Notes: generated by a model not told the origin, from the sequence alone. A stretch of 64,000 nucleotides of DNA from JAAUTT01 sp038213375 (GCA_038213375.1 JBBQTB010000011.1:1-64000), one strand, 5' to 3'. Counted from the stretch's first letter, positions 53,889-63,384 are shown. Program-made: numbers and translations.

Positions 53889-54659
53889 ATGGCTGGAAAA
53901 AATAAATATCAGCTTAACAGGGAAATCGAATCCTTTATTCATGAAATGGATAGCAAAAACGAAAGCTATTCTCAGGCAGATATTGAGTTTATCCAGCAGT
54001 ATGAGGGTTCAGGAGGACAAGGAAACAAAGGTGCCACCGGCGAAGGAATTCTTTACGAGTTCTATACTCCCGGTTTTCTGGTTACCCTGATGTGGGAACT
54101 AGCTTTTCATTATGGCTTTGATAAATCGGGAACTGTTCTGGAACCCAGTGTTGCCACCGGTAGGTTAATCGAACCGGCTCCGGATAAAACCAGGTGTGTA
54201 GGTTTTGAGATCAACCCGGTTTCAGCCCGTATTGCAGAGATCAGTCACCCAGGAGCAACCATTCACCGGGGGTACTTCGAAACTGCTTTTATGTTGCCGG
54301 ATAGGTTTACCAAACGAATGCCACCGGAACAGATTACCTGGCTGAAGGAATATCCTTTTTCGCTTGTAATCGGTAATCCGCCTTATGGGAAGTATCACAA
54401 CAAATACAGTTCTTATTTTCCATCGCCTAAAATGCCGCAGATTGAGCAGGTCTTCATGTATTATGGATTGAAACTGCTTAAGCCTGGTGGCTTGCTTATT
54501 TACCTGGTAAGCTCCAATTTCTTTAGAAATGGAATTACTTACAATAAGGCAAAGGATGAAATTGGAAAATTGGCAGAGCTGGTCGATGCTTACCAGCTAC
54601 CCCCAGTGTTTCGATTTTCGGATGTACCGGTGGATATTATTATTCTAAAACGAAAGTAA
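53889..54659 (+). CDS. N6-adenine DNA methyltransferase
   Basis: 256 aa, a class I methyltransferase. Motif I is VLEPSVATGRLIEP near residue 81, and the catalytic NPPY (motif IV) is VIGNPPYGKYHN near 162, as in TaqI-like/Eco57I-like enzymes. Later strands are LLIYLVSSNFFRNG and VPVDIIILKRK. No target-recognition domain is fused, so it may pair with the next small proteins or the helicase. In a mobile element it would protect or mark DNA. Confidence 0.82.
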   Translation: MAGKNKYQLNREIESFIHEMDSKNESYSQADIEFIQQYEGSGGQGNKGATGEGILYEFYTPGFLVTLMWELAFHYGFDKSGTVLEPSVATGRLIEPAPDKTRCVGFEINPVSARIAEISHPGATIHRGYFETAFMLPDRFTKRMPPEQITWLKEYPFSLVIGNPPYGKYHNKYSSYFPSPKMPQIEQVFMYYGLKLLKPGGLLIYLVSSNFFRNGITYNKAKDEIGKLAELVDAYQLPPVFRFSDVPVDIIILKRK

Positions 54660-54660
54660 A

Positions 54661-54894
54661 ATGGCCAAGAACGATTTGGAATACCAGCTTCGCATTGAGA
54701 TCAAAGAGCAACTTAGCAAGGTTACCAGGGCAAACAGCCCCCATATTTATGCTGCCATTTACAATCGCAATGGTAATCTAAACCCTGTCGGTTTTTCCCG
54801 GATTGAAAGAAAGCTGATTCAGATAATTATTGCGGGTCAGTTAACTCCGGCAGCAGCCATTCCTCAGTTAGAACAGGAATTTGATTTACTCTGA
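54661..54894 (+). CDS. Small protein between methyltransferase and helicase
   Basis: 77 aa, starting two bases after the methyltransferase gene and overlapping the next by TGATG. Helical (LEYQLRIEIKEQLSKVTRAN, FSRIERKLIQIIIAG). Not recognised. Confidence 0.5.
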   Translation: MAKNDLEYQLRIEIKEQLSKVTRANSPHIYAAIYNRNGNLNPVGFSRIERKLIQIIIAGQLTPAAAIPQLEQEFDLL

Positions 54895-55355
54895 TGAATG
54901 AACTCAATCCATCATATTACAGGGCAAGACTCGACACGTTCCGGTATTTTATCAAAGATCAATTGCCTGGACATCCGGAATTTGATACTGGAAAGAAAAA
55001 CAGTCCTTTGGAATTGCTCAAACATGGATTTGTGCATTCAGCGATAAAAGAAAGGTTTGAAAGTCGACTTGAAAGTTTCCCAAGGCTAGGAATTAAGTTA
55101 TCCAATGCTCCATTGACTTTTACTGAAGCATGTTCATTTAACACCTGGTTTGCCATGCACCCGGAAAAGGTTGCCGGAACGGAAACTGTTACCACAAGCA
55201 TCAACTTTCCTATTACCATAAAAGGCAATCAGGAGGATATTGAAAGGGTTATTTCAAAAGGTTTAGAGAATCAAAAAGATAAAAGAAATCGCATTGTGCA
55301 GGCAAAAGCAGCCGCAAAGCTTAAAATTTTGAACCTATTAAAACTGCATCCATGA
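54894..55355 (+). CDS. Hypothetical protein with the element's C-terminal tail
   Basis: 153 aa. Its N-terminal half (PSYYRARLDTFRYFIKDQLP) is unfamiliar. The end, RIVQAKAAAKLKILNLLKLHP without its last residues, resembles the tail of the helicase that follows (ARIKAQAKLKMLELL). ATGA overlap to the helicase gene. Confidence 0.5.
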   Translation: MNELNPSYYRARLDTFRYFIKDQLPGHPEFDTGKKNSPLELLKHGFVHSAIKERFESRLESFPRLGIKLSNAPLTFTEACSFNTWFAMHPEKVAGTETVTTSINFPITIKGNQEDIERVISKGLENQKDKRNRIVQAKAAAKLKILNLLKLHP

Positions 55356-58300
55356 AAGTAAATGCCTTATCAGGAATAGAGGGACTATCCGGTTTGGGTG
55401 AGCTTCGGCAAGACCTGCGTAAAGCTATTTATGAGAATAAAGCAGTAGTCGAAAAGGTTTTGAAACAATCGCAAAACCTCTCCGGGCTTGGGTTTTTAGA
55501 AGGTAAAAAGGTTGATTTTACAGATGTCGTTAAAATGTATAACGAAGGCATCAGTGAAGCTGAAATTAAAGCCTGGATCTGGTATAAGCGGAAGCAAGGC
55601 ATACCGATGACACTTTGGTCAAAGATGTACAATGTGGATGATAAAGGTATTCCTGAATTGGTAAAAGCGGGTGCATTATTAGTTTGTGGTAAGGAGTTCA
55701 TGCCGCTTCCAATTTATTCATTTGGGAATATGTATGAACGAAGAGATCAACTTCTCCAGGATAAAGAATTTATTAGCACAACGTATGGCAAAGATATTTT
55801 TGAGAACCACCTGAAAGTTGTCACCGGTGCTATTTCCAAAGCTCTGAGTGTATCAGAACCTGATGCGAAAGAAAGGCCCATCATTATGGCTATTTCCGAG
55901 ATAGCCCGAAATAAAGATACCTTCTCCATTCAATCGGTTCGTCCGGAATTTATGGATGCAGAAAATGCCGAGCAACTAACCAAGGTGAATGGTAAGATAT
56001 CCGTTAAACGGGATTCATCCAGTGCCAAATACAAGGTTATCCGTTTACGGTTTGATGGTGAAACAGAATACTCTCTGAGGGATGTATTCGTAAAGTGGCT
56101 ATATACATTGCAACAGTCGGATTTCGACAAAAGCAATGCCATCGACATTGCCGAATACTACATATACAACAAGCCACTTAAGGATGATGAAATGACTTCT
56201 GACCAGAAAGCGGAGCTGAAAGTCAATGCTCGTAACGAAGGTGAAAAGCTATTCTCACGATTCCTGCATGAAGTCCTAACTACAATTGATCAGAAACGCC
56301 TCGATGAAACATGGAACCGGATGTTCAATGCCCAAAGTGATATAAATCACAAAAGAGTACCTGTAGGATTTGAATGTTCTTCCCGGTTCAAATCAGGTTT
56401 GTTGCAGATAACTCCTATCCAAAGGGAGGGTGTCGCCTTCTTTGAAGCTCTGGGCAGTGGAATCTGTGCTTTCGATGTCGGCGTAGGAAAAACCATGACC
56501 GCTATCATCAACATAGCCACCAACATTTATTCTGGCAAATGTAAACGTCCTTTGGTTGTTGTTCCGAAGCCAACTTACAAAAAATGGATTGGTGAAATTA
56601 TCGGATATACGGATAAGTATACTAAAGAATTTGTACCAGGGGTATTGTCCTATACCGGTATAAAACTCAACGATTGGAGCAACCTGGGTACCGGCATCAA
56701 AGAGAAAATCAACTTTTCAAAACAGGTTCCTGAGAACAGCATTACCCTTGTTACTTACGAAGGTTTTAAGCAAATTGGTTTCTCTGGCAACGTATCGGAA
56801 ACCCTCTTTACCGAGCTGGTGAATATTCTTGGTCAGAGTGCTGAAAAATCCGCCCGTGATACTGAAATTGATTACCAGAAATACCGTGAGAAAATCGGAA
56901 TGGGTGAAAAGAACACCGTTTGCGATATTGATATACTCGGTTTCGATTACCTGGTGATAGATGAAGCCCATCGTTGCAAGAATGTCTTTGAACAGGTAAA
57001 GAGCGATGATGAAGGTAACAAGCGATACAATATCACTTCAGCAGTATCTGAAACGGGTATCAAAGCTTTCTTTCATGCCAACTACATTCAGCGCACGTAT
57101 GGTAACAACATCATGCTCCTTACGGCAACACCTTTCACTAACAGTCCCCTGGAGATTTATTCCATGCTCTCCCTGGTGGCTTATGAGAGTATGCACCGGA
57201 ATTCAATTTATAACATCAATGCTTTCTTTGATATGTTCGTACTCCCAACTGTGGAGTGGACGGCCAACTACAAAGACGAAATCGTGGAAAAGGAAGTTAT
57301 CAAATCCTTTACCAACCGGCTCGTCCTTCAAAAGCTAATCTATAACCATATTCTTTATAAAACGGGCGAAGAAGCTGGCGTAAAACGACCTGTTAAAGTC
57401 AATTTGCCAAAGATATACGACACATCTCCCGATGGCAAAACTCTAAAGCTAAGTCCGGCCAAACAAATATTAACTTACATCGAGCCAACCGTAAAGCAAC
57501 GACGCAACCAGCAAAACATTGTTGCACTGGCTCAAAAGGCAACTTCCGGGAAGCTCAATATGGGTGACTTATTCAGGGCACTGGCGTACAGCCTGGATAA
57601 TGCTTTGTCTCCTTATCTGTATGTGGGCAACCAGGACAGACCGGAAGATTATAAAGAGTTTGTAGAAGAAAGCCCTAAAATTCTTTTTGCTTGCGAATGC
57701 TGTCGGACAGTGAAGGAATACCATGAAAGACTGGCAAAGAGTGGTTCAGATAATATCCCTACGGTTTTAAAGGAAGTTTCCGGCCAGGTAATGTATATGA
57801 ACCGGGGTAAAGGATTTTTCAGATACATTAAGGAGTATCTTGAAAAGGAAATAGGTTATAAGAAAAACGTCCTTTTCAACAATACACGTTTCGATGAAGT
57901 AGAAATCATAGATAGCTCCATTTCTGACATTAAAAAGGAAAACGTCAAGGAAGCTTTCCTGGAAGGCATTGTGAAAATTATTATTGGTACTGCCACCATC
58001 CGGGAAGGAATTGACCTGCAAAAACGTGGAACAGTTATTTACAATCTTTATCCCGATTGGAACCCGACGGACATAAGGCAACTGGAAGGGAGAATATGGA
58101 GGCAGGGAAATGAGTTTGCCTTTGTCCGTTCGGTGATGCCACTGGTTCAGGATTCTATGGATGTGTTCGTATTCCAGAAGCTGGAAGAAAAAACCGGACG
58201 TATCAACGACATTTGGTTCAAAGCCGACCGGGGTAATGTCCTGGATGTGGAATCGCTCGATCCACAGGAAGTTAAACTGGCACTTATTACCGACGTTGGA

Positions 58301-59194
58301 CGGATTACCGCTTTATACTTCGATGAAGAACGGCGGGAGGTCGAGCGTGAACTAAGTCGTGCCAATTCCAATCTATCCCAAGTGAGCAAAGTGAAAGATG
58401 CCATCAATCACTACCTTACCGACAAGGATAAGCTGGTGCAATGGATTAATAAGTTTTACAACGATATGCTTGCCAAGTCCTGGGTGTTTGATAACGAAAA
58501 AGTAGAAAGGAGAATTTCTGAATACAAGAACGCTCCGGATGAGAAAGAGCAAGTAAAGAAGATAAAGGATCTTCAGAAGAAAGGTGAAGCCCTGAAAGCT
58601 GATATTGAAAAGGTTCAGACCAGTTCTTCTGTTCCTGATAATGATCTTTTGGAATGTGCCCGCAAAATACAACGGGAAAGCCAGTATTTCAGCAACTACT
58701 GGATTGTAAACGAATTCAGGGAATCCATGTCCAACGTTTACAAAATAGAACGTACCATACTGAAGCCGAAGAAACTTAGCATTTTCGACGACATGAGCGG
58801 TTTGGAAAGCGAATTGAAGAAAGATGTAATGGCTGCTGAATCGAAACTCGCCAACTACAAAGGCGGACAGCATGGAGAGACCTCCAAACGCTTTCTGGAA
58901 CTTTACAAGGAGATTGAGACCAAGAAAGAAACCCTGTCGGTAAAAGGCAAATCACCACTGGAACGGGCTGAAGATTTTTCCAGGCTCAACTACCTGCTTC
59001 AGTACCTGAAAGATGATTACGATCCGGAAAGTTGCCCATTCCCTGAGCCAACCGACAAACCAGGGTACTGCGATGTTGCCACCAAACAACCGGGAATACC
59101 CACTCAAAACAGCCCAGATAATGAAAAGCGTATTCGCGTTGCCCGGATTAAAGCACAAGCTAAACTTAAGATGCTCGAACTTTTAAAAATATAG
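55352..59194 (+). CDS. Large SNF2-like DEAD/DEAH helicase
   Basis: 1280 aa. Two LSGLG motifs mark the first 50 residues. Superfamily 2 motifs: Walker A in FDVGVGKTMTAIINIA near 375, DEAH in LVIDEAHRCKN near 533, motif III LTATPFTNSPLEIYSML near 590, and the C-terminal helicase domain with TATIREGIDLQKRGTVIYNL near 885 and QLEGRIWRQGN near 910. Long helical parts follow (about 1000-1240). It ends ARIKAQAKLKMLELLKI. Such proteins accompany DNA methyltransferases in Bacteroidota phages and plasmids; it probably acts in replication or DNA handling of the element. Confidence 0.8.
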   Translation: MKVNALSGIEGLSGLGELRQDLRKAIYENKAVVEKVLKQSQNLSGLGFLEGKKVDFTDVVKMYNEGISEAEIKAWIWYKRKQGIPMTLWSKMYNVDDKGIPELVKAGALLVCGKEFMPLPIYSFGNMYERRDQLLQDKEFISTTYGKDIFENHLKVVTGAISKALSVSEPDAKERPIIMAISEIARNKDTFSIQSVRPEFMDAENAEQLTKVNGKISVKRDSSSAKYKVIRLRFDGETEYSLRDVFVKWLYTLQQSDFDKSNAIDIAEYYIYNKPLKDDEMTSDQKAELKVNARNEGEKLFSRFLHEVLTTIDQKRLDETWNRMFNAQSDINHKRVPVGFECSSRFKSGLLQITPIQREGVAFFEALGSGICAFDVGVGKTMTAIINIATNIYSGKCKRPLVVVPKPTYKKWIGEIIGYTDKYTKEFVPGVLSYTGIKLNDWSNLGTGIKEKINFSKQVPENSITLVTYEGFKQIGFSGNVSETLFTELVNILGQSAEKSARDTEIDYQKYREKIGMGEKNTVCDIDILGFDYLVIDEAHRCKNVFEQVKSDDEGNKRYNITSAVSETGIKAFFHANYIQRTYGNNIMLLTATPFTNSPLEIYSMLSLVAYESMHRNSIYNINAFFDMFVLPTVEWTANYKDEIVEKEVIKSFTNRLVLQKLIYNHILYKTGEEAGVKRPVKVNLPKIYDTSPDGKTLKLSPAKQILTYIEPTVKQRRNQQNIVALAQKATSGKLNMGDLFRALAYSLDNALSPYLYVGNQDRPEDYKEFVEESPKILFACECCRTVKEYHERLAKSGSDNIPTVLKEVSGQVMYMNRGKGFFRYIKEYLEKEIGYKKNVLFNNTRFDEVEIIDSSISDIKKENVKEAFLEGIVKIIIGTATIREGIDLQKRGTVIYNLYPDWNPTDIRQLEGRIWRQGNEFAFVRSVMPLVQDSMDVFVFQKLEEKTGRINDIWFKADRGNVLDVESLDPQEVKLALITDVGRITALYFDEERREVERELSRANSNLSQVSKVKDAINHYLTDKDKLVQWINKFYNDMLAKSWVFDNEKVERRISEYKNAPDEKEQVKKIKDLQKKGEALKADIEKVQTSSSVPDNDLLECARKIQRESQYFSNYWIVNEFRESMSNVYKIERTILKPKKLSIFDDMSGLESELKKDVMAAESKLANYKGGQHGETSKRFLELYKEIETKKETLSVKGKSPLERAEDFSRLNYLLQYLKDDYDPESCPFPEPTDKPGYCDVATKQPGIPTQNSPDNEKRIRVARIKAQAKLKMLELLKI

Positions 59195-59196
59195 CC

Positions 59197-61638
59197 ATGT
59201 ACCAGGAGAAAAAAGAAGTCGTACTGTTTGGTGTTGATTCAAAACTTCTGAAGCCATTTGTTCCGGAGTTAAAGATCCGCATGAACAAGGGTAAAGCCTT
59301 CGATGTGGACAAAGTCTCTTCCTCCAGGGATGTCTATGGGATTCTAAAACGGATTTATGGCCGGAATCCTATCCAGGAAAATTTTGTGATGTTGCTGTTT
59401 AACCGGGCAAACAAACTGATTGGGTATTACAAACATACTATTGGAACAACAACAGCTACAATGGTGGATATTCCGATGATTATTGGCTTTGCCACCAAAG
59501 CCCTGGCACAAGGTGTTGTTATTTCACATAATCACCCTTCCGGAACACTTGCACCATCAGAACAAGACAAGGAGATTACCAGAACTATCACACAGGCACT
59601 AAAAACAGTTAAAATTAATCTACTCGATCATGTCATCTTCACCAATGAGGGCTACTACTCCTTTGCGGATGAAGGGGCTTTAAGCGGACTTAACAACACA
59701 GCTATGATAACAGTTGAAAACATCATTTCGGAATACACGGGTATCGACCAGGCTATTCTTCCTGATGCACTAAAAAAGGATGAATTTGAATTCATCAGGG
59801 AAAACATCGACCTGTATAATGAAGATGACACTATCAAAAAGTACATTGATACGTTCGTTGAAAAGCTTAATGAATTTGTAAACAAAGGATCGTCCAAATT
59901 AAAGCCTTCGAAAGAAAGTGATGAACCTCAAAAGTTAAAAAGTTCGGACATTCCTTCCATCGTGAAGAAATTCATGCCTAAGTTTCAGCAACAGGCAATC
60001 ATTGGAAGTGAGGAACACATCGAGATAGTTAAACGACTTGAAAACGAAATCAAAGCAATCCCAAAAGATACAAGACAGGCGGATTTAGCATACCAGAAAG
60101 CGAAGGAAACCGGCAAAGCCAATTACATGGACTTTTACATGGTATTTGCCCATTTTTTTCATGGGGCATCCGATTGGTATGTACTTTCGTGGGATGGCGA
60201 TGAGATATTGTTCTGCTACGTTATTCTCAATGGCGATACCCAAATGAGTGAAATGGGCGATGTTTCTCTCTCGGAATTGCATGAAAATCGTATTGAAATG
60301 GACTTTTTCTGGACTGTTAAACCTTTGTCCGAAGTTTTGTATAAAGCTTATCCCGATGAGTTTCCTGAGCCTGGTATGAAATCGAATATATCCAAAGAAA
60401 CTAAAAAGCCCGAACCCGACGAGCAACCAAGTAAGCAAGATAATTCCTTGTCCGTTGAAAAACTTGATCTGGAAGTGTCGTTTATTAAACGATATGTGGG
60501 ATTACATGGGAAAACTAAAGAAAAGGCTCAGATCCTGAATCTGCTAAACTCACTTCAAAAAGCCATCATCGAAAAACGAATCCGGAAGACTTCAGCTTAT
60601 GCCAGCGAAATCAAAAACATCCAGCAACAGCTAATCAAGTGTTACAATCAGATGGGAAATACCATCAAAGTCTCCCTGGATGAAAACACGCTGGAAAAAT
60701 ACAGCCAGATTGCCCATAGTCAAAAAACGATGCTCGCTGTAACTTACATCAAGCAGTACATTGGCATACATGGTAAAAAGGATGTTAAGGATAAAGCCAA
60801 ATCATTGTTAAGCCGGATAAATAAAGCTATTGAAATCGGAAAAATCCCTGAAACTTGCCCTTACTGGAACGATATTCAAGAAATCAAATCATCCCTGGAA
60901 GGCTATGTTGGAAATAAATCAAAAACACCTATAATAAGCGAAACCACATTAAATGGCATCATGTCCTGGATGGCAAGGCGACATCAAAAAAAACAGGTTG
61001 CCAAATACCTGCAAAAGATTTATGAAGCGGAAAGAGGATTGAGGGGTGTTGAAAAGGAAGAAGAATCTACTTTAAGTATTAATCCGGAACCGGTGGTAAT
61101 AACGAGTACAGAACTAGCCGGAATGAACTTCGAAACCATTGGTTTAAAAGGTAAATACCGGAACTTAATTGGAGATCCTTCCGTCGGCTTTTCTGCAATG
61201 GTGTTTGGTTTACCTAAAAGCGGTAAATCCACTCTTTGCATTGATTTTGCCAAATACCTGGCCGAAAATCACGGAAAGGTTTTGTATGTTGCCATTGAGG
61301 AAGGTTTCGGATATACTCTTAAAGAAAAGTTCGAACGACTTGGTGCTTTACATCCTAACCTGGAAATTGCTGAGAAAATTCCCGATGATCTAACTACTTA
61401 CCAGTTTGTTTTTATTGATTCGGTAAGCAAAGCAAATCTGACAAGCCAGGATTTAACCAAGCTTCGAAAAGACAATCCCCAAACAGCATTTATCTTCATC
61501 TTCCATACCACAAAGGAAGGTAACTTCCGAGGTAAACAGGACTTTGCACATGATGTGGACGTGATAATTGAAGTGGAGAATGGAGTTGCTAAAGCGAATG
61601 GAAGGTTTGGGATTGGAGGAAAAATTAATATATTCTAA
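59197..61638 (+). CDS. JAB/RadC - DUF2958-like - RecA-like ATPase fusion
   Basis: 813 aa. A RadC-type JAB domain comes first (about 60-165), with HNHPSGTLAPSEQD (111-124) carrying the metal ligands. Residues about 290-385 look like DUF2958 (FFHGASDWYVLSWDGDEILF, ...VSLSELHENRIEMDF). Then two copies of an about 50-residue helical repeat (429-478, 517-567), and last a RecA/DnaB-like P-loop ATPase with GLPKSGKST (671-679) and VFIDS (738-742). No packaging-ATPase family can be named, but that or a DNA-loading role is possible. Last gene of the operon. Confidence 0.75.
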   Translation: MYQEKKEVVLFGVDSKLLKPFVPELKIRMNKGKAFDVDKVSSSRDVYGILKRIYGRNPIQENFVMLLFNRANKLIGYYKHTIGTTTATMVDIPMIIGFATKALAQGVVISHNHPSGTLAPSEQDKEITRTITQALKTVKINLLDHVIFTNEGYYSFADEGALSGLNNTAMITVENIISEYTGIDQAILPDALKKDEFEFIRENIDLYNEDDTIKKYIDTFVEKLNEFVNKGSSKLKPSKESDEPQKLKSSDIPSIVKKFMPKFQQQAIIGSEEHIEIVKRLENEIKAIPKDTRQADLAYQKAKETGKANYMDFYMVFAHFFHGASDWYVLSWDGDEILFCYVILNGDTQMSEMGDVSLSELHENRIEMDFFWTVKPLSEVLYKAYPDEFPEPGMKSNISKETKKPEPDEQPSKQDNSLSVEKLDLEVSFIKRYVGLHGKTKEKAQILNLLNSLQKAIIEKRIRKTSAYASEIKNIQQQLIKCYNQMGNTIKVSLDENTLEKYSQIAHSQKTMLAVTYIKQYIGIHGKKDVKDKAKSLLSRINKAIEIGKIPETCPYWNDIQEIKSSLEGYVGNKSKTPIISETTLNGIMSWMARRHQKKQVAKYLQKIYEAERGLRGVEKEEESTLSINPEPVVITSTELAGMNFETIGLKGKYRNLIGDPSVGFSAMVFGLPKSGKSTLCIDFAKYLAENHGKVLYVAIEEGFGYTLKEKFERLGALHPNLEIAEKIPDDLTTYQFVFIDSVSKANLTSQDLTKLRKDNPQTAFIFIFHTTKEGNFRGKQDFAHDVDVIIEVENGVAKANGRFGIGGKINIF

Positions 61639-61664
61639 GCGGAAAGTAAAAGTCTACTTTCCGC
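61639..61664 (+). terminator. Hairpin closing the virus-like operon
   Basis: gcggaaagta (61639-61648) pairs fully with tactttccgc (61655-61664), directly at the last stop codon. Only a weak T-run follows; it may work for the convergent gene too. Confidence 0.65.
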
Positions 61665-61674
61665 CTTGGCGTTT

Positions 61675-63384
61675 CTATTGAAACATTTTTGCTTTATCTA
61701 TGATAGTTTCCGCTTTCTTCAGTTGTTTTTCGATATCCTTACTATCCTTGTCAATCAGAAAGATCATTTTATTCTGAACTGCTATGAGAAGGTTGGATAA
61801 ATCCACTCTGGTTCTTCGGTTATTACTGGAATTGAGTTGTTTTGAAAAATCCATGTAAATGTCATTGTAAAAACTAAAGAGATGGGATTTTTTGGAAGCC
61901 GTATATCCCGAATAACTATCGCCGGAAGCTTGGTACATCTCTAATATTTTAGAATGATTTGAAATTATACGTTCTTCATTCTCCCTTATTTGTTTCCATT
62001 CTTTTGAATCATTCTCCTGTTCATTAAGTTTGGTCTGAATATTATCATGTTTTTTCCTAATCTCTGAGAGCTCATTTTCAGAGAATACATCAGGATATTT
62101 TAAAAGTAAGGTATCTAAATTTGCCAAGGCACGTTTATCAGACCCCCATTGCATTGTTTTATCAATGGATTCATATAAACTCCTTGCTATTGAAGCTCTG
62201 CGATCTTTTTCTATTCCCCGTTCACATACATTTATCTTTTCATGAATTACATTGATATCTTCCTGATTTAAGTTTTCTTCATATTGATTAAGAATATTTT
62301 CGAAATTTTCCTTAGCATCTTTAAAATCATTGTTAACTAGAGATTCATCAGCAGATTTATACTCTTTCAAATCGGAAAGTTTATAAGAAGGAGTCTGTGT
62401 GAAAATATAGAATATGCCTTCCTTCCGATTCTCTACCCAACCTGATTCCTGAATGTACTCGTGTGTGACGTCATTAAAAATGGAGGGACGATAAAAATAG
62501 GATTCATCACCAGGAATATATTTAAATCTAAAATCCGAAGATTTAAATGATTGAGAAAAATCGTAATCTTCATTATTGGTGGCATATACAGTATCAATTT
62601 TAATTTTATTGCTAGCTAAATCAGCAAGGGATATTTTCCCAGCAATAAAATCGTTCTTTATTTTAGTCATTTCCTCGTTATCAATTTCTTTAGAGGTGAT
62701 TTTACCTGAAGCGGTCTCACGTACAATGAAACTTACTAATATACCATTTCTAAAAACAATGCTTTTCTCCTTGTCAGCACTTTTGTAAAGCCATGTACCA
62801 ATCATCTGTCCATTTTGATCAAATTGCCCAGTAACAGTATTGTATTCGCTAAAAGGAGGAGTATTTACAAATTTTATCGGACCTGTTAGTAGGCCTTCCC
62901 GAAATGTGGCACTTAATAGTTCGGAAGGTACCGGTGAATAGGGAGTCCAGGTAAAACCAAGCGCACTATATCGCTTTTCTCGGATTCTAGCATCGTACTT
63001 ATATATACATGACCCATTAGGTTTACCATTTGTGTAGATTGTTGTTAATGTTTTAGTACCAGTAATAAATCCTTCTCCATTTGTTGGCCAATCGGTAAAC
63101 GTAATTAAAAACGACCATACCCCGTCTCTTTTATTATTTTTGAAATTTCCTGAAATAATAACTTTTTGAGAACTGATATCGTCTTTGTCAGAGTTAGTGA
63201 ACTTAAAGGCACCATGTTTTATATATTCCAGTGTGGATTTGTCCTCATAGTAGGTGTATGTTGCAAAGCCTTTATTGACCGTGCCGTCATCATATTCACC
63301 ACTATAAGTTTTTAAATTCTGACAAAAAACAAGATTACAAAATAACAGGAATAGTGTTGCTAATGAGATAATTTTTGAGTTCAT
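61675..63384 (-). CDS. Secreted MORN-repeat-like protein
   Basis: 569 aa with a signal peptide (ISLATLFLLFCNLVFC). The first half has repeated beta modules of the MORN/YwqK type: YSGEYDDGTVNKGFATYTYY, GNFKNNKRDGVWSF, YTNGKPNGSCIYKYD, GQFDQNGQMIGTWLYK. The second half is a long helical region. Found in many Bacteroidota; function unclear, sometimes linked to envelope or effector proteins. It converges on the virus-like operon and may be chromosome or cargo. Confidence 0.75.
   Translation of the reverse strand: MNSKIISLATLFLLFCNLVFCQNLKTYSGEYDDGTVNKGFATYTYYEDKSTLEYIKHGAFKFTNSDKDDISSQKVIISGNFKNNKRDGVWSFLITFTDWPTNGEGFITGTKTLTTIYTNGKPNGSCIYKYDARIREKRYSALGFTWTPYSPVPSELLSATFREGLLTGPIKFVNTPPFSEYNTVTGQFDQNGQMIGTWLYKSADKEKSIVFRNGILVSFIVRETASGKITSKEIDNEEMTKIKNDFIAGKISLADLASNKIKIDTVYATNNEDYDFSQSFKSSDFRFKYIPGDESYFYRPSIFNDVTHEYIQESGWVENRKEGIFYIFTQTPSYKLSDLKEYKSADESLVNNDFKDAKENFENILNQYEENLNQEDINVIHEKINVCERGIEKDRRASIARSLYESIDKTMQWGSDKRALANLDTLLLKYPDVFSENELSEIRKKHDNIQTKLNEQENDSKEWKQIRENEERIISNHSKILEMYQASGDSYSGYTASKKSHLFSFYNDIYMDFSKQLNSSNNRRTRVDLSNLLIAVQNKMIFLIDKDSKDIEKQLKKAETIIDKAKMFQ

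Larger units (their letters stand above)
44792..61664 (+). mobile_element. Putative integrated virus-like element (core operon)
   Basis: About 20 genes on one strand with minimal spacing, ending in a hairpin. It combines membrane proteins, a transglutaminase-like protein, small beta-rich proteins, a lytic transglycosylase, a tiny basic protein, a DNA adenine methyltransferase, an SNF2-like helicase and a JAB-ATPase fusion. There is no terminase, portal, tail, relaxase or integrase in view. Limits are approximate because no att site was identified; the flanking 42.4-44.7 and 61.7-64 kb genes may belong to it. The viral reading is inference; a decayed or atypical mobile element is the alternative. 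Confidence 0.55.

Noticed and set aside
44792..61664. Tailed prophage or conjugative element
   Set aside because: No portal, terminase, tape measure, sheath, relaxase, VirB4/TraG-type genes or integrase are seen in this stretch.
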